A stretch of DNA of 64,000 bases from Nitrosomonas communis (GCF_900114745.1 NZ_FOUB01000016.1:1-64000); one strand, 5' to 3'. Positions 45,693 to 55,987 are shown, counted from the stretch's first letter. The notes: generated from the sequence alone by a model not told the origin. Numbers and translations are program-made.

Positions 45693-47072
45693 TTAGAAAG
45701 GTAGTATTGCATCAAGTGACAACAAGACCTGATCATTGTTACCCCCAAATGGCCTATAAGATGAACCATGAAGGGGATCGGCCACATCGTAACGAAAATT
45801 AGGACGAATATTCAGCTGCCGCAGGCTATCTGTAAAATTAAACATTTTTCCTGGCTTCCAATTCAAACCTAGTGTTACAGCGTAATAGTCTGAAGGAGAA
45901 CTAGTAGCAAGCTGGGTTGAACCACCCAATGCATAGCTCTGGCCCAAGTGATCGGTCGCAAGTGAAACTCGGCCTGGTGAGAATACACGGAAACCGTCCC
46001 TATCGCGGAACCACTCCCCACGCACACCGATCGACAAGTCTGATGTTACATCATAATAAAGGTGCATATTGATTCCATACCACTCGGCATTTTTATTTAC
46101 ATTAGTAAAATGGAGGTTATTGAGCAGCACATTATCAGCAAAACCATGATCATGCTGCAAAACAAAATGTGTTTTTGAAGTAATCATATGTTTTAGCACA
46201 ATACTGAACATTCCCCAGAAATCACTGTGTCGAGTGGAGGTTGTGCTACCCGTACCGCTGATATTGAGAGAAGTATCACCATCATCACTTGTCCAAGTTA
46301 ATCCACCTATCGCACCCCAATTAGCCAATTGTTTATCAAAATTACCATCCCAACCACCTGTCCCACTCCCTGTCAGTGCCCCAGCTATCACAGACCAATT
46401 ATCGGTAATGGCATACTCACCTAATAGCCCAGTATGAGTAAAAGGCTCACCATATTGCATGGTATATGCATGAGTGTAAAAGAAGTTATTTGGTGCCGGA
46501 ACCGTCTCGTAACCAATCGGTGTGTAAAAATGTCCAATCTTTACATTGACGCCTCTGTTGTCAGTAACGGGTGCATATACCTCAGCAAAGGCTTGTGGAA
46601 AGGCGATACCATAGGTACGACTGGAGTTACAACAAATGTCAAGATCCCAGTTGCCTCGATCACTTAGAGCCCTTCCATCATTTACATCAAATGCAGGGTT
46701 GCCATAAGCTTGCGTAAAAATAGCATCGGTACCGAACAAAAAATCGGCCCTAAATCCTATATCCCATGAATTCCCTTCTGTCACCACGGGTCGTTCAAAA
46801 AACAAGTTCAATTGGTTGAGCTGAAACCGGTTAGCCTGATCTGCAAAGGTGACCGGACCGTTAAATCCATCGGTTATATACGGATTGAAGGTTGCGCCGC
46901 CTTGAACCCAGCCGCCAACTTTAAGCCCATATTGATCAAGATTAACCCCAGACTTTTCAAGAAAAGTCATGGCAGTATTTGCAGCAACGACGGTCGAACT
47001 CATACCAAATAATAATAATCCCATGACTGCAGCAGAGATTCTCTGCTTCCTGCATTTAGAATTAATTCTCAT
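45693..47072 (-). CDS. Outer-membrane beta-barrel porin
   Basis: A 459-residue outer-membrane protein of the BBP2/OmpL-like porin type. The ATG follows GAAGAGGGG. A signal peptide spans residues 1-31 (cleavage near VVAA). The mature protein is built of alternating amphipathic strands (NQLNLFFERPV, NVKIGHFYTPIGYE, SIGVRGEWFRDRDGF) and ends in Phe (DAILPF), the mark of BAM-inserted barrels. A pair of adjacent Cys (DICCN) is unusual. It probably lets small solutes cross; specificity unknown. Confidence 0.85.
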   Translation of the reverse strand: MRINSKCRKQRISAAVMGLLLFGMSSTVVAANTAMTFLEKSGVNLDQYGLKVGGWVQGGATFNPYITDGFNGPVTFADQANRFQLNQLNLFFERPVVTEGNSWDIGFRADFLFGTDAIFTQAYGNPAFDVNDGRALSDRGNWDLDICCNSSRTYGIAFPQAFAEVYAPVTDNRGVNVKIGHFYTPIGYETVPAPNNFFYTHAYTMQYGEPFTHTGLLGEYAITDNWSVIAGALTGSGTGGWDGNFDKQLANWGAIGGLTWTSDDGDTSLNISGTGSTTSTRHSDFWGMFSIVLKHMITSKTHFVLQHDHGFADNVLLNNLHFTNVNKNAEWYGINMHLYYDVTSDLSIGVRGEWFRDRDGFRVFSPGRVSLATDHLGQSYALGGSTQLATSSPSDYYAVTLGLNWKPGKMFNFTDSLRQLNIRPNFRYDVADPLHGSSYRPFGGNNDQVLLSLDAILPF

Positions 47073-47530
47073 TTTCCCCTCTTCCCTTGGACTTATAAAT
47101 TAAAAATATAAAAATGAAAAGTTAATACCCTTATTTCGCACAAGGATTTGACTTTACACATAACATACGGCCGGGTCAATGTAAAATCTATCCGACATAA
47201 AGTAAAGTGATTTAAACCATGACCATTAGAAATTAATCACAAGAGATGGTGCCACAGTTAAAATGAAGGAAAAATGGGGAGTTTAATACTTATGCAGACT
47301 GTGGAGCCTTGGGATAAATTAGCAAGCAAAGGAGAAGCGGAAGCGCAGAGACACGCAAAGACAGAGAAAGGAAATTGCTCAAGTATGCAATTTTAGAGCG
47401 CTGAAACATTCATTGCTTATTAAGAAATAAAATAGGTTCTTCCGGAAATTATCATCATAGAACCATAGGATGGATTTTTTACTTTATATAATGAAATAGT
47501 TAAATTTTATTAATTAAGAAAATAAAAAAT
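47073..47530. other. Upstream region of the porin, no gene seen
   Basis: AT-rich sequence with no supported reading frame; it must hold the porin promoter. The right edge is the terminator of the small peptide gene. Confidence 0.3.
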
Positions 47531-47565
47531 GCCGCACATTACCTTATTAGTATAGAATGTGCGGC
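47531..47565 (-). terminator. Rho-independent terminator of the small peptide gene
   Basis: Minus strand: perfect 10-bp stem GCCGCACATT / AATGTGCGGC with a 15-base loop, followed at once by ATTTTTTATTTT. It is a textbook intrinsic terminator, 35 bp after the stop of the 24-codon frame. Confidence 0.85.
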
Positions 47566-47599
47566 TATATTATTAATAATAACTTATCGTTTATTATAT

Positions 47600-47674
47600 T
47601 TAAGCAATCCATTCAAATATATTTAATAATAAAAGAATAGTTAAAATAATATAATATGCTGTTGGTAATTTCAT
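47600..47674 (-). CDS. 24-residue membrane peptide
   Basis: A very short gene with strong signals: ribosome-binding site GGAAAGGAG six to seven bases before the ATG, a TAA stop, and an intrinsic terminator just downstream. The peptide begins MKLPTAYY, continues with an unbroken run of Ile/Leu residues (one membrane helix), and ends FEWIA. It has no homologue known to me. The spacing of signals, rather than the peptide sequence, is the evidence. It may be a regulatory membrane peptide or toxin-like small protein. Confidence 0.65.
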   Translation of the reverse strand: MKLPTAYYIILTILLLLNIFEWIA

Positions 47675-47874
47675 AATTTTTCTCCTTTCCAATTTTATTG
47701 CATTCGAAGAAACCACACTAATAATATGGTTCTCATAAGGACGCATAGTACCGATAAAATTTTCAAAGAATAAGCATAATAAATTGAGTCATATTGATTC
47801 CCATAAAGATACAATCGACTCATCTCATATATAAAAACTTAATTTACTTATGGGCACTTCTGAAATTCGACTCT

Positions 47875-48990
47875 TCAGCAAAATCTGTGGTTGTACTCAG
47901 GCACCGGCAATTCGCCAAGTGGATGATATAGAGCGATTTCCAGACATTTCAGTGTCTTGAAACCATAGGTTTTTCTCATAGTAAGTTTTGTCTTGAGGTT
48001 CAAACCCTCCACAGCGCTGCGGGAAAAGTCGCCCTTTGGGCTTGAACCAATTGAGAATTAACAGCTTATGGCTGCGCAGTATTCGAGCAGTTTTTTTCAT
48101 GGGTTCCCAATCTGTCTGAAGCGCCGTGGTCACCCAATTATCGAGAAACTTTTCCGCCGCATCTGGGCATGGATAGTCCCAGAACCTTTGGAAATCCTCA
48201 CGCATAAGGCATCTCCCTTGATCGATGCCAAATTAAGTTTGAGTAACTCACTCATCCGAACCGTCTGGTTCTCGGCTAGATTCTCTGGACGCTCTAGTAG
48301 CGGCCAGCGACTACGTGCAAGGATATTCTGCTGGTAGGTCTCTTTGAATGGTTTGACCTCGTTGCGCCGGATCTCGTCGATTTTACGCATGATGCGGAAG
48401 CGATCGAGAATATTGAGCGCCTGGGGTGCTTTTTTTGCAATCCCCTTGAGGAAGGGCGCCCACAGGTCGCTACAGACAAAATTGAGCTGCGCGCTGCGTT
48501 TATTGCCAAACTTGCGAAAGAAGCGTAGCAATGTTTTTACTCGACGTTCAGAGCCGTACCCTATCAGTCTTCTCGCGCCGGCATTGAGTGGATAGACCAA
48601 GGTCAGATACGGGTGACCCTTGAAGACAGCCATTTCGTCAATACCGATCTCGGTCACACCGTCAAGGCTTCTTCGCGCCAAGCCATAATCGACGACAGAT
48701 TTAACTGCCCGGAAAACTGTATCCCGGCTCGTCCCGAAGATGTCGGCCGTTTCTTTCCAGGAAAGCCGTCTGGCCCAACAAGCCAGATAGGTCTGGTATG
48801 AGAAAGTCATCCGCTCCTTACCTTGACCCCACGGTAACGCTTCTACCTTCATACCATGGGTTAAGCATCGGACATGACGCGGCGCATAGCGCAAGTAGCA
48901 CTTAAATGACCCAATCGGCACATACTCGAATAATCATTGTGGTCGGTCGTACGTCGCACCTCGTTTACCCCATTCAGGGCAGATAGGCTA
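47875..48990 (-). pseudogene. ISL3-family transposase, broken
   Basis: The whole protein can be followed on the minus strand across three frames. A Cys/zinc-finger-like start (CPEWGKRGATYDRPQ) is ended by a TGA in place of the next codon. The long middle part then runs from LFEYVPIG through WKETADIFGTSRDTVFRAV, IGIDEMAVFKGH and VCSDLWAPF to KTARILRSH after a frameshift near 48200. A second shift near 48030 leads to AVEGLNLKTKLTMRKTYGF and the stop at 47875. The left end GGGCACTTCTGAAATTC (47852) may be the inverted repeat. Confidence 0.85.
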
Positions 48991-49025
48991 ACTATTGAGG
49001 CGTGGCTTGATGTCAATGACTAAAG

Positions 49026-49164
49026 GGCGCCTCTAAAAATTCAGAGTTCTAGACAAGACAAAGCGAGAACAAAAAATGTTGACGTAGCATATAACTGATA
49101 TGTAAGGAAACATTTTTTGTGAACAACGAAGTATTGTGACGAAATATGAATTTTTAGAGGTACC
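49026..49164. repeat. MITE family II, copy 2
   Basis: A 139-bp element with inverted ends GGCGCCTCTAAAAATTC and GAATTTTTAGAGGTACC. It shares its interior with the copy at 16166-16342 in opposite orientation. It adjoins the 5' side of the ISL3 relic, whose left end is similar (GGGCACTTCTGAAATTC). Confidence 0.8.
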
Positions 49165-49527
49165 CTAAAGCTTCTATTCCCTCCACCAGCTTGACGCCAA
49201 TGGAATCATAAATAAATGACTTGAACCGCTCAATCTTGTTTAGTAAGGTTTTGATCAGCATTGCTTTTCCTTGGTACAGGTCCGATAGTTTTGGGAAAAC
49301 AATCTTACCTTTCCATGAGAAGCAATGCCCTAATTTTTATCAGATATTACTCATAGATTCTGCGGAAGAGGCTCCATCTGAGTATATCCAGCCTAACTCG
49401 AGCTGGCATACTTCATCCACCAATTGTTAGCAACAAATAGAATTGCACGGCACTTCTCATAGAACCAAAAATATTACCTGCCACAATTTTTAATAGATTG
49501 TGATCAGTGCAACACAAAGAAATAGTA
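49165..49527. other. Intergenic stretch, no gene recognised
   Basis: Nothing supported. It lies downstream of the phosphatase gene. Confidence 0.25.
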
Positions 49528-50040
49528 TTAATGTCCCTGATCACATTTTTCAATAAACCCTCCCATAATATGCCTTAGCAATCCTTGATTGGCATCTTCC
49601 ACTAAATCAAGCACCAACTCGAATCCATGACTCCCCCCATAGTAAGGATCTGCTACTTCATGATATCTGTCCCATTGACTGCTATAGCTCATCAATAAAC
49701 CAAGTTTGTGAGTATATTGATGTGGGCAACGATCCTGGAGTATTGCGAGATTATTTTTATCCATTGCCAGAATATAGTGAAACTCTTCAAAATCATTTAG
49801 TTCCACAGCGCGCGCGCGCAACTCCTGCATGTTATACCCTCTTTTCTGTGCTGCTTTCTGGGCACGTTTATCAGGAGGCTCATCAATATGGTAGGCGTGT
49901 GTACCGGCTGAATCGACATAGATGTGTTTCTCCAGGCCAGCAGCTTTGACTTGATGCTTAAATACCGCATCCGCAGTAGGTGATCTGCAAATATTACCCA
50001 TACAAACAAAGAGAATTTTAACTTTCTGACCTTGCTTCAT
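49528..50040 (-). CDS. Low-molecular-weight protein-tyrosine phosphatase
   Basis: A 170-residue cytoplasmic phosphatase. The P-loop VCMGNICRSP (about 12-21) holds the nucleophilic Cys and Arg, and the general-acid loop DPYYGG (about 132-137) is intact. SAGTH near 45 is another family mark. Such enzymes dephosphorylate tyrosine kinases that control exopolysaccharide, or act on small phosphates. No kinase or polysaccharide gene lies next to it. Confidence 0.93.
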   Translation of the reverse strand: MKQGQKVKILFVCMGNICRSPTADAVFKHQVKAAGLEKHIYVDSAGTHAYHIDEPPDKRAQKAAQKRGYNMQELRARAVELNDFEEFHYILAMDKNNLAILQDRCPHQYTHKLGLLMSYSSQWDRYHEVADPYYGGSHGFELVLDLVEDANQGLLRHIMGGFIEKCDQGH

Positions 50041-51062
50041 TTTTGTTTCATCATTCCCAGTTCATTTTGAAAAATAGTATTAAAAACCTTTAAACACTTT
50101 TTTATAGTTGCAAGGTAAATTTCACCCTTTAATCAACGCACTTTCCTATCTAGAGTTAGACAGACAGCGCTTGCCTGCCACTTCTTTAAGAATATTTTAA
50201 ATCTAGAACATAAAATATGATTTTTCCTTTCCGATATTTACAAAAGATCTCTCAATCTTCATTAACCCGTTTGACATAAAGCCTTCTACTAATAATTAGA
50301 TCATAATGACAATCCCGTCTACCACTCGGTTTACTGGCCTTGTACTATGACTGATTTCCTGAGCCTGTATCCTACACGCTGCTAGCCTTTCTAAGGCAAT
50401 CAATCTAATAACCAAGGCAATCCCTAAAGGCATCACATCAAGACTAAATCATCCAGATAAGCAAAAATTGAAATAAAATCTGGAACTAGATCAATTAGGC
50501 TGAACGCATAAGCAACAATAGTAGCAATGAGAAATTTAGCATACTAAGGAATAGCAGAATAGCAGGATCACGTGCATCGAAGTAAACGTACAAAGGTTTC
50601 TGCTTTAAGGCAAAACGTAAGTTGTTGTAGATTTAATAAAAGCTCATAGTCAATTTACCATATCAAATGAATAGCCATCAGAAAGTACACATCGCCATCG
50701 GTAAACCAGGCGATTTTCCCAGTTTCCCAATGCTTCTTTGATCCCCACCCTAATAAATTTTGAAAAATAATCTAGCGCTATCGTTGATACCGCAAAATCA
50801 ACAATTTGCAATACCCTACATGTTCTCTACACATGAGCTTATGCGTCAGCTTACATGAGAAACTTACATTGGAAGACAGTATTATGAAAAGGCAAAGGTG
50901 CAGAATTCTGGCAGCCAAACAGACAAATGAAGCAAGCAGACAAGGTTATGATTGTTTTTAAGGATAAGCTAAAAAATAACCCAGGGAGCAAAGCATATAA
51001 CTCACCGGGTTAGAAGAGATACGAGAATAGTTATTTAGAATCATATATATATCGGTTATCGG
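50041..51062. other. Long AT-rich gap with no clear gene
   Basis: About 1 kb without a supported frame. On the minus strand a stretch near 50670-50830 reads VDFAVSTIALDYFSKFIRVG then LGNWENRLVYRWRC, which could be part of a decayed gene. No family is recognised. Confidence 0.25.
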
Positions 51063-51179
51063 CTAAAATTGAGAATACTTTAGCATCTTTTTAAAGCACT
51101 CGAAATAGGCCTTACCCTTCCTCGACATAAAGTAGTTATTCACAGGTTTATTCACGAAAATTGTAGATAATAAAATCAT
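51063..51179 (-). CDS. Possible 38-residue basic peptide
   Basis: The ATG at 51179 is preceded by GGAG five bases upstream. The peptide starts MILLSTIFV, then turns basic (SRKGKAYFECFKKM) and ends with YSQF. No terminator is obvious and no relative is known. The evidence is the ribosome-binding site and the hydrophobic-then-basic layout only. Confidence 0.3.
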   Translation of the reverse strand: MILLSTIFVNKPVNNYFMSRKGKAYFECFKKMLKYSQF

Positions 51180-51289
51180 AATATTCTCCATCTTAGTAGT
51201 TGTATTACTAATACATCACAATTTCCATGTTCTATATCATTTTATTTTCAATAGGATGAGTTGAATTTAGATGGAAACTCTGGGTAAAT

Positions 51290-51832
51290 CTAAGCAAGAT
51301 TCATCGCATAATGCTTATATACACAATTACCCACATGAATATCCCTCAGTTGATCATCTTCAATGCCTCCCTCAAAATAAGCAACGAATACCCGCATGGT
51401 TTCTTCATGAGCAATTACTAGCAGTATTTTATCCTTCTGCTCTTTTAACCAATCAATAAACCGTAACACACGTTGCTTATGATCCAGCAATGACTCGCCA
51501 CCATTCACGCGCATTCGTAACGGGTCATGGCTAATCGCCGCAAAATAGTCAGATACCGGCATGCTATCAAACCCTGAACGAATATCAGCAAGATCAGGAT
51601 GCACCTCAATTGGCACTGAGTGATAACAGCTTATTATCTTCGCCGTTTGGTATGTCCGTGGCAGGGGCGAAACAATAATACGCTCAAATGCTACATCACG
51701 CAGCGCCAACGCTGCCGATCTCGCCTGTGCCATACCTATTACTGTTAAATGAACATCCCGGCTAGGATCATCGTTACACAAACCAAGATCATTATAATTA
51801 GTACGCCCATGGCGCATGAAGTAGATATTCAT
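51290..51832 (-). CDS. Histidine phosphatase (phosphoglycerate mutase-like)
   Basis: A 180-residue enzyme of the histidine phosphatase superfamily. The phosphorylated His lies in FMRHGRTNYND (residues 6-14). The second catalytic His is in LVIAHEETMRV (about 140), and the Arg in VSPLPRTYQTA fits the phosphate pocket. Substrates range from sugar phosphates to phosphoproteins and cannot be predicted here. It stands alone. Confidence 0.9.
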   Translation of the reverse strand: MNIYFMRHGRTNYNDLGLCNDDPSRDVHLTVIGMAQARSAALALRDVAFERIIVSPLPRTYQTAKIISCYHSVPIEVHPDLADIRSGFDSMPVSDYFAAISHDPLRMRVNGGESLLDHKQRVLRFIDWLKEQKDKILLVIAHEETMRVFVAYFEGGIEDDQLRDIHVGNCVYKHYAMNLA

Positions 51833-52276
51833 GTTGCAAATGAAGATAAAAAATAAGTTAACTAGGTTAAGAGTCGGTCATCCTGAATAAAATGGATTGA
51901 AAATGAAATCCAAAGAAATAGGATGGCAAATATTTGACAGTTTGAATGATGTACATACTGTCATCCTCAAGGGAACTTTGATTGGTATAACGAAACAAAT
52001 TGAAATCAAGATCAGGATCTTAAATTTTATTCACGTAAAGCATACTCAATAGATAAACAGCTTACTCATCAACTCAATAGCTAATCAAGTCATTAGTCTT
52101 GGGCGAAATTATGAGGAGCAATATGAGTATGTAACCACTGCCAAACCTCACCATGGATCATTAGCAAATGATCCATGGTACTTACGTTGGCAGTTAGATA
52201 GAGCCTCATCAGCCATTAAGTATAGCGACAGACATTATGGATAACAGAGGGGCTATTTTTACAAGGAGGAATTTCA
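51833..52276. other. Intergenic stretch before the ferritin-like gene
   Basis: No gene recognised. A strong ribosome-binding site (AAGGAGG, 52263-52269) lies at its right end and sets the start of the next gene. Confidence 0.3.
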
Positions 52277-52861
52277 ATGAAAGAAGACCAGAAAAATGAA
52301 CTCTTGTACCAGGCTTTGGAAACTGAGAAAGGTGGCATCGAAATCTACCAAATGGCGCTTCGTTGCGCAGTGGAAGAAGACCTAAAGGAGGAATGGGAAG
52401 AGTACCTGGAACAAACAAAGAACCACTATCAAATCCTGCTGGAGGTTTTCCAGGAGCTGGGCCTGGATTCTGATGAGGAAACGCCGGGACGAAAAGTTGT
52501 TCGTCATATTGGTGAATCACTGGTAAAGGCAATGGAGATGGCTCTTGAAGCAGGCGATCCTAAAGCTGCTGAGCTTGTTGCTTGTGAATGTGTAGTTTTT
52601 GCGGAGACCAAAGACCACCAGAATTGGAAGCTTATCGGTGAGGTTGCAAAAAAAGCAAAAAGTACCGAGGCCAAGATACTCAAAAACGCATATGACCGGG
52701 TAGAAGATGAAGAAGATGAGCATCTCTACCACACTATGGGCTGGTGTCGTGAGCTCTGGATCAATTCTCTAGGCATGAAAGCTGTGCTGCCTCCACCTGA
52801 AGAGAAAAAGGGCGTTCATACCGCCATCGGTGCGGCACGAGCGCAGAGCTCGCGTAAATAA
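52277..52861 (+). CDS. Ferritin-like helical protein
   Basis: A 194-residue acidic, all-helical protein. Four helices carry carboxylate/His patterns typical of ferritin-like di-iron proteins: ETEKGGIEIY, EEYLEQTKNHYQIL, CECVVFAETKDHQ and VEDEEDEHLYH. The last 25 residues are a flexible, Pro-rich and basic tail. The start is fixed by a perfect AAGGAGG. I do not know the exact family. Iron binding or oxidative-stress protection is inference from the ligand pattern. Confidence 0.65.
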   Translation: MKEDQKNELLYQALETEKGGIEIYQMALRCAVEEDLKEEWEEYLEQTKNHYQILLEVFQELGLDSDEETPGRKVVRHIGESLVKAMEMALEAGDPKAAELVACECVVFAETKDHQNWKLIGEVAKKAKSTEAKILKNAYDRVEDEEDEHLYHTMGWCRELWINSLGMKAVLPPPEEKKGVHTAIGAARAQSSRK

Positions 52862-53647
52862 TTAGCCCGGAGATAGTTGTTCAGGATTGCCGCAAATTTA
52901 GCTGAGCATCTGCTGATCCCTGTGCCGATTTTCGAGCTTTTGCGTCTTCATATTTTTTATTCTCGGTAGTGGTTAGCTTCCTGGGCCAGGTAGTTAGATT
53001 GTAGAGTGCGATTCTCTCGCGGATTTAACCTTGGAATGTGCGGCACTCATACAAAAATACATACCTTATGCCAAACTGAACAATTAACTAGAGCTTGCTC
53101 CGAAAGTATAAAGGATTGTTTTTACGTGAGATATCGTAAAAATCAATTTTTAAGCGCAAGGTTTTTGAATAAATTATGCAAAAACCCTTACACTTAATTA
53201 CTCTAGCTAGTATGGAGTTAACGAAACTGGAAGCAACGCGTGCTTCAAGCTCGTTATTTGAGTTAAGAAAGACGATAATACGTATTGTTTGATCTGCCCC
53301 AGCCAAGTGGCTTCAGTAAATCGATTGCTTAGATAGATGGAAATATGTGGAACAAAGAGACTGGTAGCATGGATGAGCACCACTGATAAATAAATTCCAG
53401 GACGCAAGATAAGGTGTTTTTATGCTCATGTCGAAGATCTCCTATAAACAGGGGGGCAATAAACCGAATTTCTCCACCGGTCTTCGGCAAATGAAAAGAG
53501 AAATAGGAAGAATAAATATCCATCCATTCATTAGCCTTAATCTTGTTTGTTGCATTTTTTGTAGATTTTTTATCCTTGAGTGCTCTACACATACCCATCC
53601 AAGCGGCCTAATAAATGACCAAATTAATTTAATTTTTTAATTTATGG
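52862..53647. other. Intergenic stretch, no gene recognised
   Basis: Nearly 800 bases with only short frames that lack ribosome-binding sites. The longest (minus strand 53329-53598) has no recognisable content. Confidence 0.25.
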
Positions 53648-53712
53648 AAATTTGACGGCGAAAATTACAAAAAGGGTTTTAAAATACCCTTCCAAAATTA
53701 TCCCGTCAATTT
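53648..53712. repeat. 65-bp imperfect palindrome
   Basis: Left arm AATTTGACGGCGAAAATTAC... pairs with right arm ...AAAATTATCCCGTCAATTT; the centre AAGGGTTTTAAAATACCCTT closes the hairpin. Roughly three quarters of the 32-base arms match. It may be a small mobile palindrome or a terminator. Only one copy was noticed. Confidence 0.55.
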
Positions 53713-53792
53713 ATATTGAAAATCCTAGATGCTAAGCCCCGACATTCGTTAGTCATAACAAAATCATCATCAGATGATGAAGATATAAAGAT

Positions 53793-54095
53793 TTATTTCC
53801 ACATTACGTTACACTCAGCTTTTGCTGCGGCAGTAAGCAGATTGATCAACGGTAATGCTCTATCAGCTAAACTCACAACCGGCTCATCTTCATCCTGATC
53901 CTGGTCTTCAACTGGCGGCAAAGCCTTTTCTGCATCAATAGCAGCTTTTAATCGATTCAGCGCCTCAGGAATATCTTCTGCCAAAATAGCACCGGGCACT
54001 GTTTTGCTATGACCCATCATTTCGAGCATGGTAAAGGCAATATCACCAAACATGGTTATGTCGGCATAAGCATCAGTTGAAAATGTCACAAGCAT
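53793..54095 (-). CDS. DUF1840 domain protein
   Basis: A 100-residue protein of the betaproteobacterial DUF1840 family, function unknown. The ATG at 54095 (GAGGAGAA ribosome-binding site) begins MLVTFSTDAYADITMFGD, the family start; upstream codons are not needed. The middle has the ILAEDIPEALNRLKAAI helix, followed by an acidic linker (EDQDQDEDEP) and a C-terminal helix (LADRALPLINLLTAAAK). It lies next to IS relics. Confidence 0.85.
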   Translation of the reverse strand: MLVTFSTDAYADITMFGDIAFTMLEMMGHSKTVPGAILAEDIPEALNRLKAAIDAEKALPPVEDQDQDEDEPVVSLADRALPLINLLTAAAKAECNVMWK

Positions 54096-54182
54096 AAACT
54101 TCTCCTCAAATAAATCAAAATTGCACGACAACAAATATACGTATTCTGGCTTGGTTCCAGTTCCCCTAGCAATAAGTTTTAG

Positions 54183-54386
54183 TCAATATGAACCATGTTG
54201 GGTTTTCCGAAAACCCAATAATTTGGGCCAAGTGGTAATGCCTAACACTTTTTGTTGCGCAGCAATATGCTTTTTCAACTCTGCCTTTGGGATATAACCA
54301 ATCAGCTCCAGCAACCGATAGTGATGAACCAATTCAACAGTATCGATCTGTCGCCGTGTACCCAAGTGTTGCATCACCAGCACCAC
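54183..54386 (-). pseudogene. IS3-type transposase C-terminal fragment
   Basis: The minus strand reads RRQIDTVELVHHYRLLELIG then YIPKAELKKHIAAQQ. This matches the closing part of IS3-family OrfB (WYN..R.....GYIPPAE). No catalytic core, orfA or ends are seen, so it is a remnant. Confidence 0.5.
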
Positions 54387-54571
54387 TTATGGTGGTATGC
54401 AACCTGCTTCTGCGAGTCGATTGCAAGGACTAACACCTTCATCTCTTACGCCGCTTGTGGCGGTATACTAGGATCTACTACCTATAGCTGGTTAGGTCGC
54501 GATACAAAAAACTGTCGATTAGCCCGATCGGCTGGAAACTGCGAATCCAAGTAACTATTTTTAATGTTTCT

Positions 54572-55434
54572 AGAGTCTGTTGACATTTCACATAGGTAGT
54601 AGCCACAGATATCCACACGCGCCATGGCTACCATACTCTCATAATTTCGCTTCAGTTTGTCGTATCGTGTCGCTATTGCCCAATACTGCTTTAGCCGGGC
54701 AAAAGCATTCTCCACCCAATGCCGGTATCGATATAAACCCCAATCTATATCTGCATTACCCTTCAACGAGTTGCGCTTTCTCGATATCACAGCCCGAGCC
54801 CCCTTCTTCGTTATCTTTTCCGGTATCTATTCGCTGTCATAGCCCTTGTCCGCAACCATCGCTTTTGCGTCAGTCAGCCTGGCAATCAAATCAGGTGCTG
54901 CAGAACAGTCATTGACTTCTCCACCGGTAATTTCAAACTCAACTGGCAAGCCATAACCATCGACCGGCTAAAGGGATCTTGGTGGTATTGCCTGCACGGC
55001 TTTTGGCCTTCAGCCTGCGATTCTTGATCGCTGCTCCCGCACTTGGCTTTGCGCTTTAACATAGCTGCCATCCATAAATTCCCATTCCCAATCCGGATCA
55101 ATAGCCAATGCTTTGAAAATATTGAACCCTTTCCTGCTCAATGACCAGGCATTGAATCTTTTATAGATGGAATTCCAGCAGCCGAACGCCTTGGGCAGGT
55201 TTCACCACGGACAGCTACCCCGCATTCGATACAGTATGCCTTCTACCGTCATGCGCAGATTGCGCTTGTTATCCATCGCTTCTTGAAGCAGAATCTTCTC
55301 CAGCTTCGACCAGAACTCATCATTGAGCATCCATCGCAGCATCGCAAACTCGTTTTGTTGAGGGTATAGGAAACCCAATATTACAAGTTTGTTTCTATCT
55401 ATGAAATACTTATCTTAAAACGTCAATAGACCCT
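54572..55434 (-). pseudogene. IS5-type element, broken transposase
   Basis: Imperfect inverted ends AGAGTCTGTTGACATTT and AAACGTCAATAGACCCT flank a transposase on the minus strand, both next to CTAG. The protein starts MLNDEFWSKLEKILLQEA, continues with NLRMTVEGILYRM, then breaks several times (near 55205, 54960 and 54830). It ends with GLYRYRHWVENAFARLKQYWAIATRYDKL, which has the conserved catalytic Glu region of IS5. The relic at 27273-27625 belongs to the same element. Confidence 0.82.
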
Positions 55435-55987
55435 AGCTCGAACAATAGAAATTGTATACGAATGCATTATTGCCCCCCTATTTGTTATCTCTTAATATTA
55501 TTAAAGTTAGTTAAGTAATCGCTTTGGCGCTACATTCCTTCAATGGGAGGCTAATTAATAAAGCAGAAGCATCAAAAGCGTCAATCACATATCACGATAA
55601 ATCGAAAAGAAATGAGAAATGGAGTAATTACACACAATTTCTACATGGAAAAACACCCAAAGCTAATGGTGAATGTAAAGTAGTTGAAGGCAGTATCAGC
55701 TTAAGGCTCGTGTACCGCTTATTCCCCCGAGTCAAAGGAAATTACTCGTTTTTGATTTCTCGCTTATCTATGAGGATTAGTAATAAGAGCACTATCACTA
55801 TTTAATAAATGCTCATTTTCTATAAATTACCTTAGGTAGGAAATTTCTTTCTTATCCGGGTGGTTGATTTGGTGAGATCTTTATCAACGGGTTATACCGC
55901 TACTTTTCGGGTCATAATCCAGAATGATCATATATTTAATTATATGTTGCAACATCTAACCTGGAACTAAAAGTAAGGAGAACTATC
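55435..55987. other. Intergenic stretch, no convincing gene
   Basis: A plus-strand frame at 55524-55805 (93 codons) has no ribosome-binding site and no recognisable content. The right end contains AAGGAG before the DUF1328 gene. Confidence 0.25.

Noticed and set aside
53329..53598. A frame with an LPKTG-like sortase motif
   Set aside because: No ribosome-binding site, no signal peptide, and the motif is internal. Sortase sorting is not expected in this kind of cell. Chance match.
55524..55805. 93-codon plus-strand frame
   Set aside because: No ribosome-binding site and no recognisable domain; left as an unannotated gap.
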